Shown in pieces: positions 30,808 through 39,637 of a stretch of DNA of 39,692 nucleotides. The notes under the pieces are model-generated. The model was not told the origin of the DNA. It saw only the letters and a list, made by a program, of their open reading frames with translations, and ran no database searches. Source of the stretch: Sebaldella sp. S0638. Its GTDB lineage: Bacteria > Fusobacteriota > Fusobacteriia > Fusobacteriales > Leptotrichiaceae. Position 1 is the stretch's first letter, and every line of letters begins with the position of its first letter. Where the stretch lies: contig NZ_JAMZGM010000031.1 in the NCBI RefSeq assembly GCF_024158605.1, forward strand, positions 1-39,692, written 5' to 3'. The translations under genes and the position numbers were made by a program.

Positions 30808-31899
30808 TTATTTTTTTCTTTTGAAATGAGGAGAATCTCCCCATTCGCCGTAGCCTACTATATCTCCCACGCTTGAAACCCTTCCTGTGAGACATACTTT
30901 GCATTCTTCGGCATTATCATCAATACATGGTTTATTATCATACAGCTGATATTTTTCCCTGTGCTCTTCTATTGTTATTATCGGCATTAATATATTTGCC
31001 CCGGCTTTCAGTCCAAGCTCCCTGCCAAGGGGATTCAATGCCTGAAGTGCCGTTGTCGCCGCTATATTAACATCTTTTAGATAGAGTCTTGTTATTGCTA
31101 CCATCTTTAGTCCTAATACAAATCTTTTGTATTTCTCCTCTTCTGTATTAAGATTATTTTCTATTACGTCTTTTCCCATAGGTGTATCTTTATGTACAAC
31201 ATAAGGACCCATACCTATCATATCAATATCCATTTTTTCAAAAAACAAAATATCATTTACCAGATCTTCCTCTGTCTGTCCGGGAAGCCCTATCATTACT
31301 CCAGTTCCTACCTGATATCCAATTTTTTTTAATGTTTTCAGACAGTCTACTCTTTTTTGAAATGAGTGAATATCATTATCGGGATGGATTACCTTATAGA
31401 GTTCTTCATTTGTAGTCTCTATTCTCAGCAGATATCTGTGACCGCCTGCTTCAAACCATTCTCTGTATATGTCTTCTGTCTGTTCTCCAAGACATAATGT
31501 AAGCCCGAGCTTTCCGTCACTTACTTTTTTTATGTCATGAATCATATCCTTTACAAATTTTTCAAAATTTTTATCCTGTCTTTCACCTGACTGAAGTGTA
31601 ACAGACCCGTAATTATTTTCATATGCCCATTTGGCCATTTTGATTATTTCATCACCGGTCATATCAAATCTTTCCACACTCTCATTACCAGACCTTATAC
31701 CGCAGTAATAACAATTTTTGATACATTTATTTGAAAACTCTATTAAACCTCTGTAATAAGCCTTTTTCCCCACATACTTTTCTTTTATGCTGTATGCTTT
31801 TTCATACAATTTATTAAGATCATCCTGTTTTGTGAGTTTCATTAAATAAATCAGGTCGTCTTTTGTTAAATTTTCTTTCTCTAATATCTGCTCCAACAA
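30808..31899 (-). CDS. hydE: [FeFe]-hydrogenase maturase HydE (radical SAM)
   Basis: 363 residues. The radical-SAM cluster motif is C59-x3-C63-x2-C66 (CIKNCYYC), followed by LIEF upstream and YRGLIEFSN typical of HydE. The C-terminal second-cluster motif C325-x7-C333-x2-C336 matches that of Thermotoga HydE and helps separate it from BioB or PylB. It builds part of the H-cluster diiron unit of [FeFe]-hydrogenase with HydF and HydG, which are not in the window. The start is a TTG at 31899, 8 nt after GAGG, only 1 bp from the nifS stop. The pairing with a cysteine desulfurase is functionally sensible. Confidence 0.93.
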   Translation of the reverse strand: MLEQILEKENLTKDDLIYLMKLTKQDDLNKLYEKAYSIKEKYVGKKAYYRGLIEFSNKCIKNCYYCGIRSGNESVERFDMTGDEIIKMAKWAYENNYGSVTLQSGERQDKNFEKFVKDMIHDIKKVSDGKLGLTLCLGEQTEDIYREWFEAGGHRYLLRIETTNEELYKVIHPDNDIHSFQKRVDCLKTLKKIGYQVGTGVMIGLPGQTEEDLVNDILFFEKMDIDMIGMGPYVVHKDTPMGKDVIENNLNTEEEKYKRFVLGLKMVAITRLYLKDVNIAATTALQALNPLGRELGLKAGANILMPIITIEEHREKYQLYDNKPCIDDNAEECKVCLTGRVSSVGDIVGYGEWGDSPHFKRKK

Positions 31900-31900
31900 G

Positions 31901-33037
31901 TTACTCGCCTCTTTCGATTTTTACAATTTCCTTTAGATTCTCAATAAAAAAGTCAATTTCTTCTGCTGTATTATATCTTCCTATGCTGATTCTTATAGTA
32001 GATTTCAAGTCTTCTTTTGATAATCCCATAGCCTTTAATACCGGAGACTCTAAAAAAGCTCCTGACATACAGGCAGAACCGGCACTTACACATATTCCCC
32101 TGAGATCCAGCGCTACAAGCAGAGTCTGTACATCACAGCCTCTTATGGTAAGACTCGTTACTGTGTTCAGCCTGTCAGCTTCTTCTCCGTTTATTACTAC
32201 GTCATTTATTTCATTCTTAATTCTCTTTTCCATATAATCATGGAGTCTTTTCTCATTCATCTGTTCCTGAAAAATATTCCCGTATATTACTTCCAGAGCT
32301 TTCTGCATTCCAAAAATAGAATTAAGATTCTCTGTACCTGCTCTTCTGTTTCTTTCTTGATGCCCGCCAAATATCTGCTTTTTAACCAGAAAATTTTTAT
32401 CCAGAAAAACTATCCCTGTCCCCTTCGGTCCGTAAAACTTATGCGCACTTGCAGTAAAAGCTGATATTCTCGATTCTTTTGGATAAAGAATATCCTTTCC
32501 TATGCTCTGCACTGCATCAACATGGAAAAAAACAGCTGTTTTGGATAATATCTTACCGATTTCCTCTATCGGCTGGACAACTCCTGTTTCATTATTGGAA
32601 CTCATAACAGATACCATTATCGTATCAGGTCTTAATGAATCCCTTAATTCGTCTACATTTACCACTCCGTTTTTGTCAGTGTGGAGATAAGTGATTTCGT
32701 ATCCTTTTTCTTCTAAGTCCAAAAAAGTATTAAGAACTGTCGGATGCTCTATGTCACTTGTTATGATATGTTTCCCCTTATAAGAATAGGCTTCCGCCGC
32801 ACCCTTTATAACCAGAGTATTTCCTTCAGCACCGCCGGAAGTAAAGATTATCTCTTTTCCTTCAGCACCAAACAGGCCAGCTATTATTTCCCTGCTGTTT
32901 TCCAGCAGCTTTTTCGCTTTCTGCCCTGCACTGTGAATAGACGACGGATTTCCATAATATTGTTCGCAGTTCTTTACCATTTCCTGAACTACTTCAGGTA
33001 AAATTCTGGTAGAAGCTGCATTATCCAGATAAATCAT
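31901..33037 (-). CDS. cysteine desulfurase (NifS/IscS-like)
   Basis: 378 residues, a class V PLP enzyme. N-terminal MIYLDNAAST is the family start. The PLP lysine is K200 in TASAHKFYGPKG and the catalytic cysteine is C323 in VSAGSACMSGAFLESPVL, with the long active-site loop of the NifS/IscS group. It releases sulfur from cysteine for Fe-S clusters, here probably serving HydE, whose gene follows directly. The GGAGG lies about 14 nt from the ATG, unusually far, but no closer start keeps the conserved N-terminus. A TATAAT at 33076-33081 lies upstream; no clear -35. Confidence 0.94.
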   Translation of the reverse strand: MIYLDNAASTRILPEVVQEMVKNCEQYYGNPSSIHSAGQKAKKLLENSREIIAGLFGAEGKEIIFTSGGAEGNTLVIKGAAEAYSYKGKHIITSDIEHPTVLNTFLDLEEKGYEITYLHTDKNGVVNVDELRDSLRPDTIMVSVMSSNNETGVVQPIEEIGKILSKTAVFFHVDAVQSIGKDILYPKESRISAFTASAHKFYGPKGTGIVFLDKNFLVKKQIFGGHQERNRRAGTENLNSIFGMQKALEVIYGNIFQEQMNEKRLHDYMEKRIKNEINDVVINGEEADRLNTVTSLTIRGCDVQTLLVALDLRGICVSAGSACMSGAFLESPVLKAMGLSKEDLKSTIRISIGRYNTAEEIDFFIENLKEIVKIERGE

Positions 33038-33146
33038 TTTACAGTTATACTCCTCCGTTTATAATTTATTACCTTATTATACTATATTTTATTTAATTTT
33101 TCTATTTCAAAAAATTATTCCCCATTATTTGTAAACAATTTCTATA

Positions 33147-33178
33147 TAAAAAGCAGATTTCGTAAAAAACCTGCTCTA
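33147..33178 (-). terminator. terminator of the 36-codon peptide unit
   Basis: AGCAG/CTGCT stem (33152-33156 with 33171-33175, extended by A/T pairs inside). The tail TTTTTAT follows on the minus strand. It ends a transcript started at 33427-33455. Confidence 0.6.
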
Positions 33179-33276
33179 ATTTTTATATTAATATCCTACT
33201 TACACTTTAGCTTTTCTCTGAAAGCTTGTAATAAAAATCTTCATTTTTTTAATGTTATTGTGTGTATTCAGAATCT

Positions 33277-33387
33277 TTAAGATGTAAAAATCAATTTTGA
33301 AAATAAAAATACTAACATTAAAACAATTAAAATTTTCCCTAGTAAAACATTCGCAGTATATTTGAATTTGTCCTTGTTAAAATTCAC
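33277..33387 (-). CDS. candidate 36-residue single-span membrane peptide
   Basis: GTG start at 33387, 9 nt after GGGAG, behind a promoter with consensus -35 (33427-33455). The peptide opens MNFNKDKFKYTAN (charged) and continues with one long hydrophobic helix, VLLGKILIVLMLVFLFSKLIF, ending TS. A 100-nt 3' part holds a hairpin (AGCTTT/AAAGCT near 33212-33229) and then the terminator at 33147-33178, so the RNA is about 270 nt. Short hydrophobic peptides on well-punctuated RNAs with long 3' ends are typical of type I toxins, but no antisense RNA is evident; it might also be a small subunit of a membrane complex. No family recognised. Confidence 0.5.
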   Translation of the reverse strand: MNFNKDKFKYTANVLLGKILIVLMLVFLFSKLIFTS

Positions 33388-33426
33388 CTTACTTCACTCC
33401 CTGATACATTCTTTTGCTATATCCCC

Positions 33427-33455
33427 ATCATATTCCTTTTTAATCTTATTGTCAA
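33427..33455 (-). promoter_or_regulatory. promoter of the 36-codon peptide unit
   Basis: Minus strand TTGACA (33450-33455), exactly 17 bp, TATGAT (33427-33432). Confidence 0.7.
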
Positions 33456-33485
33456 TATTTTTTTTAATAAAATTCTTCAATACAA

Positions 33486-33524
33486 AAATAACTGCCTTAA
33501 TACATGGTATTTTAGCAGTTATTT
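33486..33524. terminator. terminator downstream of gapN
   Basis: AAATAACTGC and GCAGTTATTT (33486-33495, 33515-33524) with further partial pairing inside. It works from both sides and lies between gapN (stop 33722) and the small peptide unit. The 195 bp between it and gapN hold AT-rich sequence with a CCGTTT/AAACGG-type inverted repeat and no gene. Confidence 0.65.
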
Positions 33525-33721
33525 CCTAATTTTATACTGGTATTTTGTCTATCACAGGTATCTGCCAATATCAAAATACATATCCCGTTTCTGATTATCT
33601 GAGTTTCTGTCAGAAATAAAAACGGATGCTGATTTATTCAAAAAATTACTTTGTCAAATTTTATATTTTGAATAATAAAATCAGTTTTCAGATTTAGTTC
33701 ATTGGAAAACTTTCTGTAAAT

Positions 33722-35152
33722 TTAGATATTTATAACAACAGATTTTAATTTCGTCATACTTTCTATACTGTATCTTATCCCCTGGACACCTACTCCGGAC
33801 TTCTTTATTCCCAAAAACGGAAAGTTATCAGGCCCTCTCTGTGTTTTATTGTTCATATGAACAGTTCCCACTTCAAGCTGGTCGGCTATTTCCAAAGCTC
33901 TTGTAGTATCCTTTGTGAAGATAGCAGCCTGAAGACCATATTCTGATTTATTCGAAATCTCTATAGCTTCATTTTCATCTTTTACTCTTATTATTGGAAG
34001 TATAGGTCCAAAAGGTTCTTCCCAAGCTATTCTCATATCAAGAGTTACATTGTCGAATACTCCCGGCCATATAAGATTGCCTTCTCTCTTAGGATGGTTA
34101 ATAACTTTAGCACCTTTTGACACTGCATCATCGATCAGCTCTACTACGAAGTCAGCGGCTTTATTGCTTATAAGCGGTGTTATTTCAGCATTATCAAACG
34201 GATCTCCCACTGATAGAGCGCTTACTTTTTTTTCCAGTATTTCTGTCAGTTTATCAGCGACCTCTTCTACTACAAGCACTCTTTTAATAGCAGTACATCT
34301 CTGCCCAGAATAGCTGAATGCACCAGCTATGATCTCACTGGCAGCCTTTTCAAGATCAGCATCCTCAAGAACAATTGCTGCGTCTTTCCCTCCAAGTTCA
34401 AGTAAAATAGGCTTCATTCCTGATACTTCTCCTATTTTCTCTCCCACTTCAGTACTTCCTGTAAAATTAATGAAGTTTACGTCAGGATGTGCTATCAGAT
34501 AATCACCTATCACACTTCCTTTTCCTGTAACACTGTTAAGCACTCCCTTTGGAACACCTGCCTCTTCAAAAACCTCTGTAAGCAGAAGACCGCTTATTGC
34601 TCCCTGAGTAGGCGGCTTGAATATTACTACATTTCCTCCTATAAGAGCCGGAGCTATTTTTGATGCGGAAAGATTTATAGGATAGTTAAACGGTGCTATT
34701 GCCAGCACCACTCCCATAGGCTCTCTTCTTATAATCGCCAGTTTATTTTTACTTGCTGCCTCGAAAGTGTCACCTTTCATAACCTCACCATGTACCCTTA
34801 TTCCCTCTTCTGCTGTGTATCTTATTAAATCAGCTGTTCTCACTACTTCAGAAACAGCTGATTTCAGATTTTTTGATACTTCTCCGGCAAGAATCTCGCC
34901 GATCTCATCTTTTCTCTTTTCCAGAAGCTCTGCAGCTTTATACAAAACTTTCGCTCTTTCCACTATAGGAACCTCTCTCCAGGCTTTCATCGCTGCTTTA
35001 GCAGCATTCATTGCCTCGTCTATTTCCTTATGCGTCATAGCCTGTACTTTTCCCATTTCTTTATTATCAATAGGAGAATATATTGTGATCTGCTCTTTTG
35101 ACTCTTTCCATTCTCCATTTATCAGATTTTTATAATTTTTCATTTCTGCCAT
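33722..35152 (-). CDS. gapN: non-phosphorylating NADP-dependent glyceraldehyde-3-phosphate dehydrogenase GapN
   Basis: 476 residues, the length of streptococcal GapN (475). Aldehyde dehydrogenase features are N156 (APFNYPIN), IGGNVVIFKPP, the FTGSTEVGEKIG loop, general base E252 in LELGGKD, and nucleophile C286 in YSGQRCTAIKRV. The C-terminal MNNKTQRGPDNFPFLGIKKSGVG is GapN-like. It oxidises glyceraldehyde 3-phosphate straight to 3-phosphoglycerate with NADP+, giving NADPH without ATP. In a fermenting anaerobe this is a source of NADPH. The ATG is 7 nt after GAGG. Monocistronic. Confidence 0.94.
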   Translation of the reverse strand: MAEMKNYKNLINGEWKESKEQITIYSPIDNKEMGKVQAMTHKEIDEAMNAAKAAMKAWREVPIVERAKVLYKAAELLEKRKDEIGEILAGEVSKNLKSAVSEVVRTADLIRYTAEEGIRVHGEVMKGDTFEAASKNKLAIIRREPMGVVLAIAPFNYPINLSASKIAPALIGGNVVIFKPPTQGAISGLLLTEVFEEAGVPKGVLNSVTGKGSVIGDYLIAHPDVNFINFTGSTEVGEKIGEVSGMKPILLELGGKDAAIVLEDADLEKAASEIIAGAFSYSGQRCTAIKRVLVVEEVADKLTEILEKKVSALSVGDPFDNAEITPLISNKAADFVVELIDDAVSKGAKVINHPKREGNLIWPGVFDNVTLDMRIAWEEPFGPILPIIRVKDENEAIEISNKSEYGLQAAIFTKDTTRALEIADQLEVGTVHMNNKTQRGPDNFPFLGIKKSGVGVQGIRYSIESMTKLKSVVINI

Positions 35153-35330
35153 AATTCCACCTCGTTTTATTTTGTTCTAAAACCATTTTATCATAAAAAT
35201 AATTGGAAATAAAATATTATAATCGTATACTATTATTAATTTTGTATATACTACTATCAATGCTTAGTTTGGCAGATATACAAAAAATATATCATTATCT
35301 GATATGACATTCTTTTAATTTATGATTAAT

Positions 35331-36227
35331 CTAAGCTTTTTTTTCATATTGTCTATTCAGCCATTCTAATATAGAATCATATATCTCATACTTGTTTATT
35401 TCATTTAGAGATTCGTGTCTTCCATTTTTGTTTTCTAAAATATTTATCTTTCTATCTATTGATTTCAGTTTCTTTTTCAGTTTGCTGACACTTTTCCCTC
35501 TTCCCGCTGCCATATCTTCAGTACCGTATATCATAAGTAATTTTGCATTCTTATTTATCTTCTTTATATTTCTGCCTGAATCCCCTGTTATTTTCAAAAA
35601 GTTTCGAAAAAATCCCGGTGCTGCATAAAAACCGCATTTAGGATCTTCTGCATATTTGACAGTTTCCACCTCATCTCTTGTAAGCCAGTCATATTCTGTC
35701 TTATTAGGCTTAAAATGGTTATTATATGACTTAAACACTCTGTTCAAAAGTGACTTTCTTTTTTTTACGAATATTCCTTCAATCCCTGTCCATATCTTTC
35801 CAAAAAATATAGAAATGCCATTTATATGCGGATGTCCTGAAAGTATAAATCTTTCTGTTTCAGGATATTCCTCGGCATATTTCAGTGCAAGAACAGAACC
35901 AAAGCTATGTCCGAATATCAAAGGCTCTTCTTTAATTATATTTTCTATAAAAAACTTCATATCTTCCAAAATAGTATATGCAGTTTCACCTTTTTCAAAA
36001 TATATTGGCTTCTTATCTTCCGAAAAATCTCCATGCCCTCTTAAATCAAATATATATACATTATATCCGTTATTGGCAAGAAACTCTGAGAATTCACCGT
36101 ATCTTTCTTTTGTTTCCATCATACCGTGTATCAATAACACATTCTTTTTTATTTCTGTTCTCTTTGATTCAAAAAATAAATATGAAATTTCTTTATCGTC
36201 AAAAGACTTAAACTGTGATTTTAACAT
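35331..36227 (-). CDS. alpha/beta hydrolase, lysophospholipase/monoacylglycerol-lipase type
   Basis: 298 residues from the ATG at 36227 (GGAGG 4 nt upstream; an ATG five codons earlier lies before that site). Fold markers are VLLIHGMMETKERYGEF (oxyanion strand), DLRGHGDFS, and the nucleophile elbow GHSFGSVLALKYA. A late acid is in YGTEDMAAG, and the catalytic His is in GRHESLNE. Length and the RGHG/GHSFGS motifs match the PldB/YtpA-type hydrolase_4 family that acts on lipid esters. Substrate unknown. It lies 25 bp downstream of the SDR gene, probably in one operon. Confidence 0.9.
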   Translation of the reverse strand: MLKSQFKSFDDKEISYLFFESKRTEIKKNVLLIHGMMETKERYGEFSEFLANNGYNVYIFDLRGHGDFSEDKKPIYFEKGETAYTILEDMKFFIENIIKEEPLIFGHSFGSVLALKYAEEYPETERFILSGHPHINGISIFFGKIWTGIEGIFVKKRKSLLNRVFKSYNNHFKPNKTEYDWLTRDEVETVKYAEDPKCGFYAAPGFFRNFLKITGDSGRNIKKINKNAKLLMIYGTEDMAAGRGKSVSKLKKKLKSIDRKINILENKNGRHESLNEINKYEIYDSILEWLNRQYEKKA

Positions 36228-36252
36228 AATGCCTCCATTCATTTTATCTGTT

Positions 36253-37023
36253 TTATCTTTTCTTTTCCTGTATTCTTCTGGCTATATTTACTTTTATTCC
36301 CGTAGGGATAAATACTCCCGCTGTTACTGCAAATCTATTAAAAAATCCCGGTATTATCACTGCCCTGTTTTTCATAAGCCCCTTATAGCCGACATATGCC
36401 ACTTTCTCAGCAGTAACCGGTTTTAATCTGCTGAAAAGCTTTGATTTGGTAAGTTCCGAACTTTTTTCAAATTCTGTTTTCACAGGCCCGGGACACAAAG
36501 CTGATACACTTACACCTGTTTTTCTCGTTTCATTTCTTACTGCTTCTGTAAATGACAGCACAAATGCCTTGCTGGCATAATACACGCTCATATAAGGTCC
36601 GGGCTGAAAAGCAGCTATTGATGCCACATTTAGTATTTTCCCCGAGTTTCTTTCAAGCATTTCCTGTAAAAAATATTTACTTAATTCTACAAGGACTTTT
36701 ATATTAAGGTCTATTATTTTTTTTTCTTTTTCAATATCAGTTTCATAAAATTCGCCGAACAGACCTAAACCTGCATTATTTATAAGTATATCCACTTTTA
36801 TATTTCTTTTTTTTATTTCTTTATAAAGATATTCTGCACCTGTTTCACTTCCAAGATCACAGGGAATCACTTCTATTCTGCTTTCAGGATACATTCTTTC
36901 TAATTCTCTGAGTCTTTCTTCCCTTCTTGCTGTAATTACAAGGCTGTATCCCTTTTCTGCAAACAATCTCGAAAATTCATAGCCTATACCGCTGCTTGCC
37001 CCTGTTATCAGAACTGTTTCCAT
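36253..37023 (-). CDS. short-chain dehydrogenase/reductase
   Basis: 256 residues of classical SDR. TGASSGIGYEFSRLFA binds the nucleotide, and ITARREERL has a basic residue after the second strand, favouring NADP(H). ILINNAGLGLFG and the catalytic set S (VASIAAF), Y-x3-K (YYASKAF) are intact, with PGPVKTEF after. The C-terminal segment (about 220-256) is hydrophobic and basic (VIIPGFFNRFAVTAGVFIP), suggesting peripheral membrane association, as in DltE/YqjQ-type SDRs. Together with the downstream hydrolase this suggests lipid-related work; that is inference. Confidence 0.92.
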   Translation of the reverse strand: METVLITGASSGIGYEFSRLFAEKGYSLVITARREERLRELERMYPESRIEVIPCDLGSETGAEYLYKEIKKRNIKVDILINNAGLGLFGEFYETDIEKEKKIIDLNIKVLVELSKYFLQEMLERNSGKILNVASIAAFQPGPYMSVYYASKAFVLSFTEAVRNETRKTGVSVSALCPGPVKTEFEKSSELTKSKLFSRLKPVTAEKVAYVGYKGLMKNRAVIIPGFFNRFAVTAGVFIPTGIKVNIARRIQEKKR

Positions 37024-37160
37024 ACTTCACCCCGTTTCATCTGTTTAGTTAATTATACTATTTTTAAAAATTTTTTCCAAATATATTTGGTTACGATTAT
37101 GCAGTATATATTTTTTTTAATTCAGCCCTGTTTTTTATTATATGTCCCGGATTTCTGTCC

Positions 37161-37189
37161 TTGCATATTACCGGCAAATATAATATACT
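37161..37189 (+). promoter_or_regulatory. promoter of the sulfurtransferase gene
   Basis: TTGCAT (37161-37166), 17 bp, TATACT (37184-37189), with a leader of about 30 nt and AAGGAGG before the ATG. Confidence 0.55.
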
Positions 37190-37226
37190 TAAAATATAAA
37201 ATATTTGTATATAACAAGGAGGTACT

Positions 37227-38042
37227 ATGAGTAAACTTATGAACCCTGATTTTTTAAATGAAAATATGGATAAATATGTTATTCTTGACTGCCGTTTCAG
37301 CCTTGGCGATAAAGAATACGGACGAAAATCCTATGATGCCGAACATATAGAGAATGCTGTTTTTATTGATTTTGAAAATGAATTAAGCAGTAAAATAGGA
37401 GATCACGGCGGAAGACACCCTCTTCCAAATACGGAAAAATTTCTTGCTGCTATGGAAAAGCACGGCATAAGTGATTCTACAGAAGTAGTTATTTATGATG
37501 ACGGTGATCTTGCAGGAGCAGGAAGATTATGGTGGCTTTTTAAATATACCGGAAAGGATAATGTTTATGTTCTTGACGGAGGACTCCCCTTATGGAAGAA
37601 AAAAGGATACAGAACTTCAAATAAAGAACATAATCCGGAAACTGCCGGAAAACTCTCGGCTAATATTCAAAGTAATATTTTATGTGATGTAAATCATGTA
37701 AAAACAAAATTAAATGATCCTGACACTATTCTTGTAGATTCACGTGCTGCTGAGAGATATCAGGGACTTACAGAGCCTGTGGACAGAATACCAGGGCATA
37801 TTCCCGGAGCAGTTAATTTCCCATATGGAGAGGCCATTGTAAACGGAATGGTTATGAGCAGAGAAGAATTAAACGAGAGATTCAAAGACCTTAATAATAA
37901 AAATATTATAGTTTACTGCGGCTCTGGGGTAACAGGCTGTGTTAATTTTCTTCTTCTTGAAGAAATCGGGTTAAAGCCTGTCTTATATTCAGGAAGTTAC
38001 AGTGACTGGGTAAGCTATCCCGAAAATGAAGTGGAAAAATAA
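37227..38042 (+). CDS. two-domain rhodanese-type sulfurtransferase
   Basis: 271 residues with two rhodanese domains. The first (about 8-125) has YVILDCRFSLGD, HIENAVFIDFE and WWLFKYTG but no active-site cysteine. The second (about 145-265) has ILVDSRAAERYQG, GHIPGAVNFPYGE and the active-site loop with C231 (YCGSGVTGC). A CG-S-G-V-T loop is the pattern of 3-mercaptopyruvate sulfurtransferases (SseA) rather than thiosulfate-specific enzymes, so that activity is probable. No signal peptide, so cytoplasmic. Monocistronic: promoter at 37161-37189, terminator at 38055-38079. Confidence 0.92.
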   Translation: MSKLMNPDFLNENMDKYVILDCRFSLGDKEYGRKSYDAEHIENAVFIDFENELSSKIGDHGGRHPLPNTEKFLAAMEKHGISDSTEVVIYDDGDLAGAGRLWWLFKYTGKDNVYVLDGGLPLWKKKGYRTSNKEHNPETAGKLSANIQSNILCDVNHVKTKLNDPDTILVDSRAAERYQGLTEPVDRIPGHIPGAVNFPYGEAIVNGMVMSREELNERFKDLNNKNIIVYCGSGVTGCVNFLLLEEIGLKPVLYSGSYSDWVSYPENEVEK

Positions 38043-38054
38043 TTTTTAAATATG

Positions 38055-38079
38055 AAGTCTTTTGCTTTTTGAAAGACTT
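38055..38079 (+). terminator. terminator of the sulfurtransferase gene
   Basis: AAGTCTTT/AAAGACTT stem (38055-38062, 38072-38079) followed by TTTTATTTT. Confidence 0.75.
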
Positions 38080-38174
38080 TTTATTTTATAATTTAAAAAC
38101 AGATCATTCATTCTAAAAAATTGATTTTATTGAGATTTTTTAATCAGTATATAATATATATATGATAAACTCAG

Positions 38175-38202
38175 TTGACATAATAAACTGAAATTTTATA
38201 CC
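38175..38202 (+). promoter_or_regulatory. promoter of the Fpg-like gene
   Basis: TTGACA (38175-38180), 16 bp, TATACC (38197-38202). Confidence 0.5.
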
Positions 38203-38244
38203 ATGTTTTCAAAAAATCTATATTTTATATAGAGAGGTGATGAT

Positions 38245-39078
38245 ATGCTGGAAATACCGGAAAGTTTTAATCTTGCAAAACAATTGAATCAGACTGTAAA
38301 AGATAAAGTTATAAAAAATGTTATTGCTGCTCAGTCTCCACATAAATTTGCATTTTATTTTAATGATAATCCCAATGGTTATAATGCCCTGCTTTCAGGA
38401 AAGAAAATAGAGCATGCCGTTCCTGTGGCAGGACAGGTAGAAATCACTGCTGAAAATACACGAATTATATTTACAGACGGAGTAAATGCAAGATACTTGG
38501 CACCTAATGAAAAAATCCCTGAAAAACACCAGCTTCTTATAGAGTTTTATGATAACTCACATATTGTCTGCACTGTTCAGATGTATGGTGTTCTTCACGC
38601 ATTTATTCAAGGGGAAAATGATAATCCTTATTATCATATGGCGAAAGATAAACCGTCTCCTTTGTCAGAAGACTTTGATATCAAATATTTTGAAAAAATA
38701 GTGTCTGCTACAAAACCGACATTGTCAGCAAAAGCTCTTCTCGCCACGGAACAGCGCATTCCGGGTCTTGGAAACGGAGTATTACAGGATATTTTATTTA
38801 TTTCGGGAATTAATCCTAAAACTAAAATAAAATTTCTTGATGATTCTGATATAAAAAAACTTTTCCAAAATATTAAGGAAGTATTAGCTAAAATGACTGA
38901 AAACGGAGGGCGTGACACAGAAAAAGATTTATTTGGAAATTACGGAAATTACAAAACTGTTTTATCTGCCAAAACTTATAAAGAGCCTTGTCCGGTTTGT
39001 AAAAACGCAGTTATGAAACAGGCTTTTCTCGGAGGGAATATTTATTTCTGCCCTGTATGTCAGCCTTTGAAAGTATAA
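38245..39078 (+). CDS. Fpg/Nei-like DNA glycosylase homologue lacking the N-terminal proline
   Basis: 277 residues, the normal Fpg/Nei length. The helix-two-turn-helix region (LATEQRIPGLGNGVLQDILF) and the C-terminal zinc finger (C249/C252 and C269/C272: CPVC...CPVC) are intact, and K53/K54 fits the conserved lysine. The N-terminus reads MLEIPESF where Fpg and Nei read MPELPE: the catalytic Pro that becomes residue 1 is Leu, while the Glu beside it is kept. The start is firm (GAGG 7 nt upstream). It probably binds DNA or damaged bases; classical beta/delta-lyase chemistry through Pro1 should not be possible. I recall similar proteins in clostridia annotated as endonuclease VIII. Confidence 0.87.
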   Translation: MLEIPESFNLAKQLNQTVKDKVIKNVIAAQSPHKFAFYFNDNPNGYNALLSGKKIEHAVPVAGQVEITAENTRIIFTDGVNARYLAPNEKIPEKHQLLIEFYDNSHIVCTVQMYGVLHAFIQGENDNPYYHMAKDKPSPLSEDFDIKYFEKIVSATKPTLSAKALLATEQRIPGLGNGVLQDILFISGINPKTKIKFLDDSDIKKLFQNIKEVLAKMTENGGRDTEKDLFGNYGNYKTVLSAKTYKEPCPVCKNAVMKQAFLGGNIYFCPVCQPLKV

Positions 39079-39145
39079 TAAAATTATAAATATTAAAGAT
39101 ATCAGGTAATATAATTAATTAGCTGCATATTTACGGAGGACTTTT

Positions 39146-39637
39146 ATGATTATTGCAATGAGTATAGGAAACACAAATTTTGTACTGGGAACAAAAGAAA
39201 AAGACTATATGAATGTTACCAGATATCCTGTGGAATTTATCAAATCTGCCGAAGATTTCATGAAAATTATTACTGAAAATACAGATACCAAGAAGGTCAG
39301 CGGAATTATTATTTCATCCGTTAATCCAAAACTCACTCCTCGGCTTGCTGAAACTGTCAAAATAATATTTTCACTATCTCCTGTTATTGTAAATTCCAGT
39401 ATGAAAATGAAACTGGATTTATCGCTTTATGATACAAAACTGTTTGGAAGTGATCGGATTGCTGCATGTGAAGCTGCTATTGCCAAATATAAAATGCCTG
39501 TTATTATTTTTGATTTCGGCACTGCTACTACAATTAACGTAGTAGACTCCAAAAATACATTTTTGGGCGGATCAATTCTCCCCGGGATAAGTATGGGGCT
39601 TAATGCTTTATATAAGTGTAGTGCTATAGTAAAGTAG
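39146..39637 (+). pseudogene. coaX: type III pantothenate kinase (CoaX) gene, truncated
   Basis: 163 codons against about 255 for CoaX. The fold is clear: IGNTNFVLGTK at the N-terminus, IISSVNPKLTP, LFGSDRIAACEAA, and the second phosphate loop DFGTATTINVVDS, GGSILPGISMGLNALYK. After LYK (about 39615) the reading no longer resembles CoaX and stops six codons later, so the C-terminal third is missing. The catalytic Asp expected at position 6 (D-x-G-N-T) is Ser (AMSIGNT). The ribosome binding site GGAGG is intact. The cut is probably due to the insertion described next; whether the gene was already inactive cannot be told. Confidence 0.8.

Noticed and set aside
35656-36426. Plus-strand open frame of 256 codons
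   Set aside because: Antisense to the alpha/beta hydrolase and SDR genes, which have clear catalytic motifs; its product is Ser/Phe/Tyr-rich with no domain.
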